Shown here: positions 24,614 through 32,285 of the stretch, one piece after another | Layout of the letters: each line of letters opens with the position of its first letter | Position numbering within the stretch: the first letter of the stretch is position 1 | Assembly (NCBI RefSeq): GCF_013376455.1 | Contig: NZ_CP045504.1 | Span: 930,001-994,000 of the forward strand | Source: Desulfolutivibrio sulfodismutans DSM 3696 | GTDB lineage: Bacteria; Desulfobacterota; Desulfovibrionia; Desulfovibrionales; Desulfovibrionaceae | DNA: 64,000 nt | Direction: 5' to 3' | Made by a program: the position numbers and the translations under genes | Notes under the pieces: model-generated | The model's input: the letters and a program-made list of their open reading frames with translations, nothing else | The model's database searches: none | Told to the model about the DNA's origin: nothing

Positions 24614-24712
24614 TTAGGCTGCTTCCATATCCTTGTCCGCTTCAGATTCCTTGGAAGGTAAGAGGCCTCCAAGGAAAACGGTGTACGGCGTGCGACCGTT
24701 CTTGTTTGGCCC
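24614..24712 (-). pseudogene. C-terminal scrap of an IS transposase
   Basis: Minus-strand frame of 32 codons ending in TAA. It reads GPNKNGRTPYTVFLGGLLPS followed by a charged tail, resembling the C-terminus of DDE integrase-core transposases, where an NxGRTPxxxF motif precedes the end. It has no N-terminal part and is followed downstream by TGTCAGGTGAATACT, a plausible terminal repeat. Assignment is tentative. Confidence 0.4.
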
Positions 24713-24745
24713 TTGACGCCGCCCCTGACCTTTCCCCCAAACGCG

Positions 24746-24777
24746 AAACAGCCGAACCCTCGCGGGTTCGGCTGTTT
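24746..24777. terminator. tmRNA-proximal terminator hairpin
   Basis: Perfect 14-bp stem AAACAGCCGAACCC / GGGTTCGGCTGTTT with a four-base TCGC loop. It is 35 bases beyond the tmRNA 3' end on the minus strand, and is symmetric enough to act in either direction. Confidence 0.75.
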
Positions 24778-24793
24778 TGCCCGGGCGGCGTGC

Positions 24794-24820
24794 CGGGTGT
24801 TGAAATTTGGTTGGTGGAGG
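24794..24820. repeat. Island direct repeat, ssrA-proximal copy
   Basis: The same 27 bases as at 21979-22005. Its last nine bases (24812-24820) are the CCTCCACCA 3' end of tmRNA on the minus strand, so integration preserves the gene's 3' end. Confidence 0.85.
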
Positions 24821-25169
24821 CGGGGGGAGTCGAACCCCCGTCCGAGAACGTGTCAGTCCAGGCGTCTACAGGCTTAGATCGGGATTTGTTCTCGTCCCCA
24901 ACACGCCTTCCGACCGGGCGGAAGGGGACCAGTCTACCTGAGTCTCGCGTTTGCCCCGGCGGACACGGGCATTCGCCAGCCTGATGGGGGTTGGCGTCCT
25001 ACTCTAGCGTATCAGGCGTCTGCTAAAGGGACGCTGGCTGTCTTTAAGCAGCCAGGGCGTAGTCGTAGTCGTTGGCAATTATACCGGTTGCCGCGTGTTT
25101 AACGAGGCCTCGCGGCACCTCGGCCTGCAACCTGGGCGTATCCATCCCCGTCGAAACCGGGGCGCCCCC
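24812..25169 (-). ncRNA. ssrA: tmRNA (transfer-messenger RNA)
   Basis: 358 nt on the minus strand, from GGGGGCGCCCCGGTTTCGAC to the genomically encoded CCA. The 5' and 3' ends pair as a tRNA-like acceptor, and the T-arm GGGGGTTCGACTCCCC is intact. The tag frame at 25076-25044 reads ANDYDYALAA then TAA (resume codon GCC, giving an AANDYDYALAA tag), the form typical of Desulfovibrio. A TTGCTT-N16-TAGTAT promoter (25212-25185) lies just upstream. Its 3' end is used as an integration site by the adjacent island. Confidence 0.97.
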
Positions 25170-25184
25170 AAACGCAACTCCTTT

Positions 25185-25212
25185 ATACTAAGTCGCCTTC
25201 GGCGGCAAGCAA
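25185..25212 (-). promoter_or_regulatory. Probable sigma-70-type promoter of ssrA
   Basis: On the minus strand TTGCTT is separated by 16 bases from TAGTAT, which is followed by AAAGGAGTTGCG before the mature tmRNA 5' end. The transcript would then be trimmed by RNase P. Confidence 0.45.
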
Positions 25213-25607
25213 GCCCCAGCCGCGAAAATTTCTCCCAAGCCCCGGCACATTCGTCCGGCGCGCATCGCCACCCCGCCCGCCCGCGCCCAGACGTCCCACG
25301 CCGCCCCGCTAGCGCCAGTCCCGCTTCCCTCCCAGCCCGCACCGGACGGCCGTCCCTGCCCTGTCCAGTTGCGGCCCGGGTATTCCCCGGGTTGCTCCCC
25401 AGCTGCGTCTCGGGTGCGGCCAGGGTGCGGCCAGGGTGCGTCTCTGGAACGGCCCGACTGCATCTCGGTTGCGGCCCGTCGCATCCATGGATAGATTCCC
25501 TCCCAGCGTACCACCTGGGCCGTCTGCCACCACGTGGCGGCCCTCCCAGACGCCACCCAGGCGCCGTCTTTCCCGCCAACCTGCAACCACACCGGAAATC
25601 CACCTCC
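25213..25607. other. Intergenic region between ssrA and the phosphotransferase gene
   Basis: About 400 bp, very GC-rich, containing a short imperfect tandem repeat around 25410-25450 (period about 12, unit like GGCCAGGGTGCG, roughly three copies). The upstream in-frame ATG at 25095 lies in tmRNA and is not used. Nothing else is evident. Confidence 0.45.
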
Positions 25608-26507
25608 ATGTCCGATCCGCTGCGCCCCTTCGGCCTCGTCTTCCGCCGCGACCGCCCCGACCTCCCCATCCCCGGCAGCCCCGAGCGGTGCCTGTCCCGC
25701 CGCGTGGTGGAAGACTCGGCCGGTTCCCTGTACCTCCTGGAATCCCTGGCCGCCTCCCAACTCGCCCATCGCCAGACCGTCGCCGCCTGCACCGCCGCCC
25801 TGGCCCGGGCCGGACTGACCAGCGTGGCCGCCCACCTGCCCTGCCTTGACGGCGGTTTCGTGGCCTCAAAGAACAGGTTGCATATACAACTTTCCCGATT
25901 CGCCCCCGGCGTCCCCCTGCCCCGGCCGGACTATACGCTACGCCCGGAGCCAGGACAGGCATTGGGCCGATTCATAACCGACCTTCGGGACTGCGCCGCG
26001 CGAGCCGATCTGCCCCCGCAGCTCCCAAACCGCAGCCTCGCCGACTACGCCACAACCCTCATGCGCACCCTGGCCGCCGCCGAACCGGCCGTCTTCTCGC
26101 GCCTTGCGCCGCTGGCCACGGCCATGGGGGCGTTCCTCGACGCCGAACCCTCTCTTCCCCGCGCCCTGTGCCACGGCGACCTGCACCCCGAAAACGCCAT
26201 CTGGGACGGCTTCGATCTCGTGGCGGCCATCGACTGGGAGTTCGTCGGGATGGCCCACGAACTCTACGACGTGGCCGGGGCGCTGGGCTGCATGGGCATC
26301 GAAAACCCGCGCACCTTCGCCGCCGGAGCCGGGGCGGCCATGATCCGGGCGCTTCGCGACCGGGGGCTGCTCAACGAGGACAACCTGCGCTGGCTGCGAC
26401 CGGCCGTCATGGCCGGACGCCTGGGCTGGCTGGCCGAATGGCTGCGCAAGAACGACCGCGAGATGGTCGAGATGGAGCTGGATTATCTGGAGCTTTTGGC
26501 GCGGTGA
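25608..26507 (+). CDS. APH-fold phosphotransferase
   Basis: 299 residues from ATG 25608; upstream signals are weak (CACCTCC). The kinase-like APH fold shows the catalytic loop ALCHGDLHPENAIWDG, the metal-binding AIDWEFVGMAHELYDVAG, and an N-terminal half with a Glu (LYLLESLAASQLAHR) in the place of the Lys-contacting helix. Members phosphorylate aminoglycosides, choline, homoserine or methylthioribose, and the substrate cannot be told. It is isolated between ssrA and the convergent oxidoreductase operon. Confidence 0.82.
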   Translation: MSDPLRPFGLVFRRDRPDLPIPGSPERCLSRRVVEDSAGSLYLLESLAASQLAHRQTVAACTAALARAGLTSVAAHLPCLDGGFVASKNRLHIQLSRFAPGVPLPRPDYTLRPEPGQALGRFITDLRDCAARADLPPQLPNRSLADYATTLMRTLAAAEPAVFSRLAPLATAMGAFLDAEPSLPRALCHGDLHPENAIWDGFDLVAAIDWEFVGMAHELYDVAGALGCMGIENPRTFAAGAGAAMIRALRDRGLLNEDNLRWLRPAVMAGRLGWLAEWLRKNDREMVEMELDYLELLAR

Positions 26508-26533
26508 GGGGAAAACGAGGTGAAGGAGGAATC

Positions 26534-26579
26534 GGGGGAAGGGAGCCCCTTTTTTGAAAAAAAGGGGCTCCCTTCCCCC
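26534..26579. terminator. Bidirectional hairpin, dispersed repeat copy A
   Basis: A 22-bp near-perfect stem built from GGGGGAAGGGAGCCCC, T6, A7 and the complement. It stands between convergent genes (phosphotransferase and DsrE-like), and T runs follow on both strands. It is followed by ACCCCCATCCCTC and CAAAAAACTTT, shared with copy B. Confidence 0.85.
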
Positions 26580-26638
26580 GTACCCCCATCCCTCACCAAA
26601 AAACTTTCACGGGGGGTGGGCGAGACGGGGAAAAGACG

Positions 26639-26986
26639 TCAGAAGGTGATGATCTGGTAGCCGTCGTCCATATACTTGGCCATGCCCGGATGCCCGTGCA
26701 TGTCGTCGAGAAGCGTGAAGCCTTCCTTTTTCACGGCCTCTAGCGCCCCCAGATTGGTCGCGCAGGCCTTGCACGCCCCGGCGAACAGGCCCAGGGCCTT
26801 GGTTTTTTCAAAAAGTTTGTGCATGGGATTGGATTCGTCCGCCAGCTTCTCTACCAGCGTCGTGGCCGCGCCCTCCAGGATCACCAGGGTCTCAAAGCCT
26901 TTCTCGCGCATGTCGATGGCGTTTAAAAGCACATGGATGAAACACATCATGTCGCCGCGAAACGCGAAAATCGCCACTTTCTTCAT
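26639..26986 (-). CDS. DsrE/F-like sulfur-transfer family protein
   Basis: 115 residues; ATG 26986 follows GGAGG with seven-base spacing. DsrE fold: MKKVAIFAFRGDMMCFIHVL, VILEGAATTL, GACKACATNLG with Cys residues like the conserved DsrE/TusD cysteine, and a C-terminal GHPGMAKYMDDGYQII. The family relays persulfide sulfur or acts near Fe-S/oxidoreductase genes. It lies 65 bp downstream of korB on the same strand, probably in its transcript. Confidence 0.82.
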   Translation of the reverse strand: MKKVAIFAFRGDMMCFIHVLLNAIDMREKGFETLVILEGAATTLVEKLADESNPMHKLFEKTKALGLFAGACKACATNLGALEAVKKEGFTLLDDMHGHPGMAKYMDDGYQIITF

Positions 26987-27051
26987 GAGAAAACCTCCAT
27001 AGGGCCGGTTGCGGCCGCACGGGTCAGGGGGAAACGCCGCAGGCGGCGCGA

Positions 27052-27903
27052 TCAGGCGTAGGCCGCCAAAATGCCGTCCAGAACCGCCATATCCGGCCGA
27101 TGCAGGGCCAACGGCCCCCTCGCCGCCTCGGGCAGTCGGCCCCCAAACGGCGGCCGGTCGTTTTCGTAAATGACGCCGATGGGGATGCGCTCGCCAAATT
27201 CCATGGCCTTTTCCATGGCCGCGCCGAAATCCCGGGGATCATGGTCGTCGCCGAGCCGGTACACGCGCTCTTTGTACCAGGCAAAGGTGTTGACCTTGTT
27301 AAAGGATACGCAGGGCTGCAAAATGTCCACCAGGGAAAATCCCTTGTGCCGCACGGCTCGTTCGATCAGCCCGGAAAGATGCTCGATATCCCCGGAAAAG
27401 CCCCGGGCCACAAATCCCGCCCGCATGGCCACGGCCACGGCCATGGGATTAAACGGCATCGACGGCGCGCCCATGGGCTGGGCCTTGGTCACCTGCCCTT
27501 CCATGGTCGTGGGGCTGGCCTGCCCCTTGGTCAGACCGTAGATCTGGTTGTCGTGGGCAAGGAGCGTCAGGTCCACGTTGCGCCGCAGGGCCGCCAGAAA
27601 ATGGTTGCCGCCCTCGCCGTAGCTGCACCCGTCCCCGGACTCGGCGATGACCGTCAGCCCCGGGTTGGCCAGCTTGGCCCCCTGGGCCGGGGGCAGGGAA
27701 CGGCCGTGCAGCCCGTTGAACACGTTGGCCCGCAGGTAATGCGGCGCTTTGGCCGCCTGGCCTATGCCCGACACGAACAGCACCTCGTGGGGGGACAGGC
27801 CAAGCGAAACAAGGGCCTTGATGACCGCCTTGCGGATGGAAAAGTTCCCGCAGCCCGGGCACCACGCCGTTTCGAAGTCGCCATAATCGGCTACCGTGAC
27901 CAT
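27052..27903 (-). CDS. korB: 2-oxoacid:ferredoxin oxidoreductase beta subunit
   Basis: 283 residues after AAGGAGCAGAC. The TPP-binding motif is SGDGCSYGEGGNHFLAALRR then DNQIYGLTKGQ; the N-terminus has WCPGCGNFSIRKAVIKAL with the CPGCG that helps ligate the [4Fe-4S] cluster, and the C-terminus has QPCVSFNKVNTFAWYK. The enzyme oxidatively decarboxylates 2-oxoacids (2-oxoglutarate, pyruvate or branched) to acyl-CoA and reduces ferredoxin. The substrate is not visible; the KGOR type fits best. It is separated from the alpha subunit gene by a 142-bp gap containing a strong hairpin. Confidence 0.9.
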   Translation of the reverse strand: MVTVADYGDFETAWCPGCGNFSIRKAVIKALVSLGLSPHEVLFVSGIGQAAKAPHYLRANVFNGLHGRSLPPAQGAKLANPGLTVIAESGDGCSYGEGGNHFLAALRRNVDLTLLAHDNQIYGLTKGQASPTTMEGQVTKAQPMGAPSMPFNPMAVAVAMRAGFVARGFSGDIEHLSGLIERAVRHKGFSLVDILQPCVSFNKVNTFAWYKERVYRLGDDHDPRDFGAAMEKAMEFGERIPIGVIYENDRPPFGGRLPEAARGPLALHRPDMAVLDGILAAYA

Positions 27904-27937
27904 GTCTGCTCCTTATGAGAGGGGATAGGGAAGAACC

Positions 27938-27983
27938 GGGGGAAGGGAACCCCTTTTGTGAACTAAAGGGGTTCCCTTCCCCC
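27938..27983. repeat. Dispersed hairpin repeat copy B, between korA and korB
   Basis: Perfect 19-bp stem (GGGGGAAGGGAACCCCTTT and complement) with an eight-base loop, followed by GGACCCCCATCCCTCC and CCAAAAAACTTT. It resembles copy A, with the arms differing by one pair. Lying inside an apparent operon, it could act as an attenuator or an mRNA processing site. Confidence 0.8.
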
Positions 27984-28045
27984 GGACCCCCATCCCTCCC
28001 CAAAAAACTTTGGCGGTTGATTGCGGCTCACAACCAAAACCTCTT

Positions 28046-29746
28046 CTACGGGCGTTTTGATCCCAGGCGATCCAGGATGTAGCGGGCCGTGAGAGGAAGA
28101 CCGTCGTAGCGCAGGATATGGTGCGCAAAGACGAAGCCGGTCTCCTGCCGGATGAGCCGGGCCAGTTGTCCCGTGGAATTGCCCTCGACCATCACGGCGC
28201 GGGGGGCTTTTTCCAGGAGAGGGAGAAACTGGCCAGGGACCAGGGGATAGACCTGGGAGAAATGGAGAACGGCGCAGGAGGTTCCGGATTCGCGCAAAAG
28301 GGCGGCGGCCTCCAGGGCGGCCCCCCGGGTCGTGCCCCAGCAGGCCAGAAGGACATCGGAAGAGGGGTCGCCGTGCAGCTCGGGAGGGACGGCGTCGGCC
28401 AGAAGTCCGGCCATCTTGCGCGACCGCTTGTCCTGCATGGTCACCCGCACGCCCAGATCCTCGGTGATGTGCCCGTCGGCGGTGTGCTCGTCGCTGTCGG
28501 CGACGACCAGAGAGTCGCCGAAGCCGGGGATGAGCCGGGGCGAGACCCCGGAGTCGGTCACGGCGTAGCGTTCGTAGACGCCGGGGCCGTCGTGGGCCGT
28601 CCCGGGCCGGGCCACGGCAGGCAGCGCCGCCAGATCGAAGGGGACCACGCCCCGGTAGGAATCGGCCAAAAACTGGTCCGTGAGCACGAAAACAGGGCTC
28701 TGGTATTTCTCGGCGATGTGCACGGCCGCATGCGTCAGGTGAAAGCACTGCTCCACCGTGCCCGGGGCGAAGATGGCCCGGGGGAACTCGCCGTGCCCGG
28801 CGTAGAGCACGAGGTTGAGGTCGGCCTGCTCCGTGCGCGTGGGCAACCCCGTGGCCGGCCCCGGCCGCATGGCCACCACGACGACCACCGGGGTCTCGAT
28901 CATGCCCGACAGGCTTATGCCCTCGACCATCAGCGCAAACCCGCCGCCCGAGGTGGGCACAAGGGCCGTGGCCCCGGTGAACGACGCCCCGATGGCCATG
29001 TTCACGGCCGCGATCTCGTCCTCGGCCTGCTCCACCACCACGCCCATCTTCTGGCCCTTGGCGGCCAGGGTCAGGGCCACGGAGGTGCCGGGCGTCATGG
29101 GATAAAACGAGCAGAAATTGACCCCGGCGGCCATGGCCCCCAGGGCAATGGCCTCGTTGCCGTTGAGCATGATCCGCTTCCCGGTGTTCACGGCCGGGGC
29201 GATGCAGGTAAACGACACCTGCTGCTCGGCGGTCCAGGCCATGGCGTCTGCGAAGACCTTGCGGTTGGCGGCCACCATCTCCTCGCCCTTTTTGGCGAAG
29301 GTGTCGTGGATGATTTTTTCGATCCATGCCGCGTCCAGGCATAAAAGCGAGCACAGAACCCCCAGCGCGGCCATGTTCTCGAAAATGGGCTTGGGGCACA
29401 GGGCCTTAAACGGCACGAGCAGGGTACGGGGTCCGGCAGCGGCCTCGCCCAGGGCCTCGTCCACAAGCACCACGGCCCGCTCCGAGAGCTGGTCCCGGTG
29501 CAGCGGATACGAGGCGGCGTCCAGCGCCACCAGGATGTCCACGCCCTCCCGGGGGGCGAAAACGGGATCGGGGCTGACGCGCACGGCGTAGGTGTTGTGG
29601 CCGCCCCGGATGCGGGACATGTAGTCCTGGGTGACCACGATCTCGTACCCGGCCCGGACTAGGGCCTTGGCCAGAAAATCGCCCACGGTGACCAGCCCCT
29701 GGCCGGCCTCGCCCCCGATGAGGATGTTGACGCTTATGTCTGGCAT
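28046..29746 (-). CDS. korA: 2-oxoacid:ferredoxin oxidoreductase alpha subunit (gamma-alpha fusion)
   Basis: 566 residues from ATG 29746, which has GGAG at eight-base spacing; a GTG six bases upstream is less likely. Residues 1-180 are the gamma domain (VNILIGGEAGQGLVTVGDFL, QDYMSRIRGGHNTY). The rest is the alpha part with GVNFCSFYPMTPGTSVALTL, the Glu in QAEDEIAAVNMAIGAS, GFALMVEGISLSG and RPGPATGLPTRTEQADL. It pairs with KorB downstream on the minus strand. Fusion of gamma and alpha is known in this family. Confidence 0.92.
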   Translation of the reverse strand: MPDISVNILIGGEAGQGLVTVGDFLAKALVRAGYEIVVTQDYMSRIRGGHNTYAVRVSPDPVFAPREGVDILVALDAASYPLHRDQLSERAVVLVDEALGEAAAGPRTLLVPFKALCPKPIFENMAALGVLCSLLCLDAAWIEKIIHDTFAKKGEEMVAANRKVFADAMAWTAEQQVSFTCIAPAVNTGKRIMLNGNEAIALGAMAAGVNFCSFYPMTPGTSVALTLAAKGQKMGVVVEQAEDEIAAVNMAIGASFTGATALVPTSGGGFALMVEGISLSGMIETPVVVVVAMRPGPATGLPTRTEQADLNLVLYAGHGEFPRAIFAPGTVEQCFHLTHAAVHIAEKYQSPVFVLTDQFLADSYRGVVPFDLAALPAVARPGTAHDGPGVYERYAVTDSGVSPRLIPGFGDSLVVADSDEHTADGHITEDLGVRVTMQDKRSRKMAGLLADAVPPELHGDPSSDVLLACWGTTRGAALEAAALLRESGTSCAVLHFSQVYPLVPGQFLPLLEKAPRAVMVEGNSTGQLARLIRQETGFVFAHHILRYDGLPLTARYILDRLGSKRP

Positions 29747-29820
29747 GCACACATCTCCGGATTCTGGTTATGCGGCTTTTCATCCAAAGGCCGCCCCGTC
29801 AGCGAACCCGCAAGGGAATT

Positions 29821-29841
29821 CCAAAGGGCTAAGCCCTTTGG
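29821..29841. terminator. Hairpin between ferritin-like gene and korA
   Basis: Nine-base perfect arms (CCAAAGGGC / GCCCTTTGG) around TAA, in the gap between the 3' end of the ferritin-like gene (29884) and the korA start. T runs are short. Confidence 0.5.
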
Positions 29842-29883
29842 CCCCCGGAGGGTTCTCCCTACCCGCCGCCTCGTTCGACAAAG

Positions 29884-30417
29884 CTACGCCCCGTCGAGCC
29901 CCGAGCCTTCCTTTTCCAGATGCCAGCCCTGGGGGTCTTCGAAGTAGTAGCGGGTATCGGACAGCAGCACATGAAAGCCGCGCTGATCCCGGATCATCTC
30001 GGTCAGAAAGGCCTTTTCCACGGAGTCCGTCGCCCGCGCCAGATGGCCGTGGAAAAAGCGCAGGGCTGCCAGTTCCGCGTCGATGGCCGCCGAGAGCGCC
30101 CCGACCACGGTCATGCAGGCCGCCGATCCGGGCGGCATGCCGGGAACCAGGGTGGTAAAAACGCCGCGCATGCCCACGGGTTCGTCGTCGCGAAGCCGAC
30201 AGGCCGCTTCCCAGGCCTTGCCTGCCTGGAGGTTCCGATAGACCTCTTCGATGTGCGCCCGCTGTTTTTTCTTGTCGGCCATCAGCCGTTCGAAGACCTC
30301 GCGGCCAAGGGCCTCGGGGCAGTCGGCCACGGCCTTGGCGTAGAACCCCACGGCCTTGTCGGCCAACTCCAGGGCTTGACACAACATCTCTTGGGAAGGG
30401 GGGGCAGTGTCCGGCAT
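29884..30417 (-). CDS. Ferritin-like domain protein
   Basis: 177 residues, helical throughout, with Glu/His pairs typical of four-helix di-iron proteins: EALGREVFERLMADKKKQRA then HIEEVYRNLQAG, and RFFHGHLARATDSVEKAFL, with the second-helix pair EMIRDQRGFH. No rubredoxin-type CXXC tail is seen, so it is not a canonical rubrerythrin. It follows the ferritin gene by 79 bp on the same strand, so it belongs to the oxidative-stress/iron group. Confidence 0.78.
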   Translation of the reverse strand: MPDTAPPSQEMLCQALELADKAVGFYAKAVADCPEALGREVFERLMADKKKQRAHIEEVYRNLQAGKAWEAACRLRDDEPVGMRGVFTTLVPGMPPGSAACMTVVGALSAAIDAELAALRFFHGHLARATDSVEKAFLTEMIRDQRGFHVLLSDTRYYFEDPQGWHLEKEGSGLDGA

Positions 30418-30496
30418 GGTTCCTCCGGGAAAGCCGTGGGGCCGTCAGACCATCGGCGTGACGGCCCCGTTCGGGCGGGATTGCGCAAGGCGTTCG

Positions 30497-31006
30497 TTAT
30501 GGGATGACCGGCGGGGTGAAGACCCGCAGGGCCAAGTCCTTATCCAGCATGAACCAGCCGCCGGGCGTGGACTCCACAAGCTTGAGCTTCTGGATGACCT
30601 CGGTGACGCTGGCCTCTTCCTCCACCTGCTCGGAGATGAACCATTGCAGAAACGCCGCCGTGGCGTGGTCCTTCTCCTTGAGAGCCAGATCCATCAGGGC
30701 GCCGATGCGCGCCGTGACCTTCTGCTCGTGAGCCAGAGACTCCTGAAAGACGGCCAGGGGCGAGTCCCATTTGACCGGCGGGGCGTCGATGGCCTGGAGC
30801 ACCACCCGCCCGCCGCGCTCGTTGACGAAGGAGTAGAACCGCTCGGCGTGAGCCCGTTCCTCCTGCTCCTGGATGTGCATCCAGTTGGCGAACCCGGCCA
30901 GCCCCAGTTCCTCAAAGTAGGCGGCCATGGCCAGATACAGGTAACCGGAATAGTATTCCCACTTGACCTGGTCGTTTAGGGTCTGCTCCATCTTTTTCGA
31001 GAGCAT
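30497..31006 (-). CDS. ftnA: Ferritin
   Basis: 169 residues starting three bases after the superoxide reductase stop. A classic non-haem bacterial ferritin with the YSGYLYLAMAAYFEELGLAG ferroxidase helix, HIQEQEERAHAERF (second-helix EExxH pattern) and WFISEQVEEEASV. It stores iron and detoxifies Fe(II) and peroxide. With desulfoferrodoxin it forms a typical oxygen-defence operon of Desulfovibrio. Confidence 0.94.
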   Translation of the reverse strand: MLSKKMEQTLNDQVKWEYYSGYLYLAMAAYFEELGLAGFANWMHIQEQEERAHAERFYSFVNERGGRVVLQAIDAPPVKWDSPLAVFQESLAHEQKVTARIGALMDLALKEKDHATAAFLQWFISEQVEEEASVTEVIQKLKLVESTPGGWFMLDKDLALRVFTPPVIP

Positions 31007-31009
31007 GGC

Positions 31010-31387
31010 CTAGTCCTTTTTCCACAGCCCATGGATGTTGCAATATTCCCGGGCGGAAACGGATGTGGCCGTGATGCAGAACTCGGCCTCCGGGGCCTGG
31101 CCCGGTTTGAGGAAGGTCTTGTAGGACACGCCGTCGGCCAGAAGCTCGATCCATTCGATGTAGTGTTTCTCTTCCATGGGATGGGGCACGCCGCCGACCT
31201 TGACCTTGTAGCCGGTAGCCGTCTTCTCGATGACCGGGACGTGTTTTTCCTTGGAGGCGTCAACCATGCCCTCCTCCATGAGCTTCATGGGCTGGCCGCA
31301 GCACACCAGATCTCCGCCGCCGGTATGCAGCACTTCTACGATATTTCCACAGATTTCACACTTGTAGACTTCAAGCATCTTGGTCAT
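31010..31387 (-). CDS. dfx: Desulfoferrodoxin (superoxide reductase)
   Basis: 125 residues from ATG 31387, chosen over an upstream ATG because AAGGAG precedes it and it matches the family length. Centre I rubredoxin-like ligands are C10, C13, C29 and C30 (KCEICGN and VCCGQP). Centre II ligands are H49, H69, H75, C116 and H119, with the catalytic E47-K48 next to H49. It reduces superoxide to peroxide without making oxygen. It heads the operon with ferritin and a ferritin-like gene. Confidence 0.97.
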   Translation of the reverse strand: MTKMLEVYKCEICGNIVEVLHTGGGDLVCCGQPMKLMEEGMVDASKEKHVPVIEKTATGYKVKVGGVPHPMEEKHYIEWIELLADGVSYKTFLKPGQAPEAEFCITATSVSAREYCNIHGLWKKD

Positions 31388-31734
31388 GGTCGTAAGCTCC
31401 TTTTTCAGCTTGTTTTCCTCCCTCCCCGCCAGCAACGCACAATCGGCTCTGGGGAGACGCACATAATTCACTACACCACTTCTTCCAGGCTTTCGCAACC
31501 CTTTCGTGTCCATCCATAATCAATTTCCGGGCCGCGAGCGCATTGTCTTTCAGGATGCCGGGGACCGCAGCCATACCTCCCCGGGGCATATTTCGAGACA
31601 ATGCTTCCCGTGATATAAGTCCCCCTCAGCCATGGGCAACCCGTGACTTCCCATTCCGGCTAAAGAAATCTCCACGTCGGCCGATGACATAGGTGCAGGC
31701 CGCGCACGAAAACCCAGGGCCTGCGGACACGAAC
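31388..31734. other. 347-bp divergent promoter region
   Basis: This should carry the dfx promoter on the minus strand and one for the plus-strand Pro/Ala-rich protein. I could not identify a reliable iron- or peroxide-regulator box by eye. Confidence 0.4.
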
Positions 31735-32262
31735 ATGAACATACCCCACCCGATGCTTTTCTGCCTGGCCGTGGCCACGGCCCTGGCCATGGTCGTTCCA
31801 AACGTGGCGCGGGCCGAACCCGCCCCCTTTCCCACAACCATCGGCATCCGGGACGTGAGCCAGCCGCCGTCGCCCGGGCGCGACCCCGTACCCTTTACGC
31901 CCAAGCCCTACAGACCATCCAAACCCGGCAGCCGGAAACCCGCCAAGCCGCAAAGGACGGCCGCGCCAGCGCCGCAAGCGCCCCGGCTTCAGGCTGCGCC
32001 AGCTCCAGCGCCACAAAAGCCCCAGACCCAGGCTGCGCCGACGACGCCCCTGCCGACACCCGAGGAACTCAACCGGAAATACTCCACGGTCAACGAGAGC
32101 CTGTCGCCCCTGGCCGTGGCGCCTGTCCCGGCACAGGCGCCAGCTCCGGCTCCGGCGCAAGGAGCGACCCCGGCCCCGGCTTCCTCTTCCGGGCAGCCCA
32201 CCCCGGCCGCCGCGCCAAGCCCCAACATGGCGGAACCCGCTGCAACACCGCCACTCCCGTGA
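31735..32262 (+). CDS. Pro/Ala-rich exported protein
   Basis: 175 residues from ATG 31735; the ribosome site is poor. The signal peptide (CLAVATALAMVVPNVARA) is followed by a low-complexity tail of P, A, Q and T with PAPAPAQ-type blocks and one folded-looking island TPEELNRKYSTVNESLSPLA. It may be a flexible periplasmic linker or envelope-associated protein. It lies 23 bp before the FlgO-like gene and may be cotranscribed. Confidence 0.65.
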   Translation: MNIPHPMLFCLAVATALAMVVPNVARAEPAPFPTTIGIRDVSQPPSPGRDPVPFTPKPYRPSKPGSRKPAKPQRTAAPAPQAPRLQAAPAPAPQKPQTQAAPTTPLPTPEELNRKYSTVNESLSPLAVAPVPAQAPAPAPAQGATPAPASSSGQPTPAAAPSPNMAEPAATPPLP

Positions 32263-32285
32263 ACAACCCACATGAGGGTCATCCC

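Larger units (their letters stand above)
21979..24793. mobile_element. 2.8-kb genomic island integrated at the 3' end of ssrA
   Basis: The segment is bounded by perfect 27-bp direct repeats, the proximal one covering the last 9 bases of tmRNA. It carries one large gene (22222-24390), a transposase C-terminal scrap (24614-24712) and a hairpin (24746-24777), and no recognisable integrase. Base composition is noticeably lower in GC than the flanks. tmRNA is a common integration target, and the layout suits a decayed or satellite island. Confidence 0.78.
24391..24811. other. 421-bp region: island edge before tmRNA
   Basis: It contains the transposase scrap (24614-24712), the hairpin 24746-24777 and the proximal direct repeat. 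The 24400-24610 part shows no gene; its short frames have no start signals. Confidence 0.5.

Noticed and set aside
25095-25607. N-terminal extension of the phosphotransferase into the tmRNA region
   Set aside because: The extended frame is Pro/Arg/Ser-rich without domain content, and overlaps tmRNA on the other strand.
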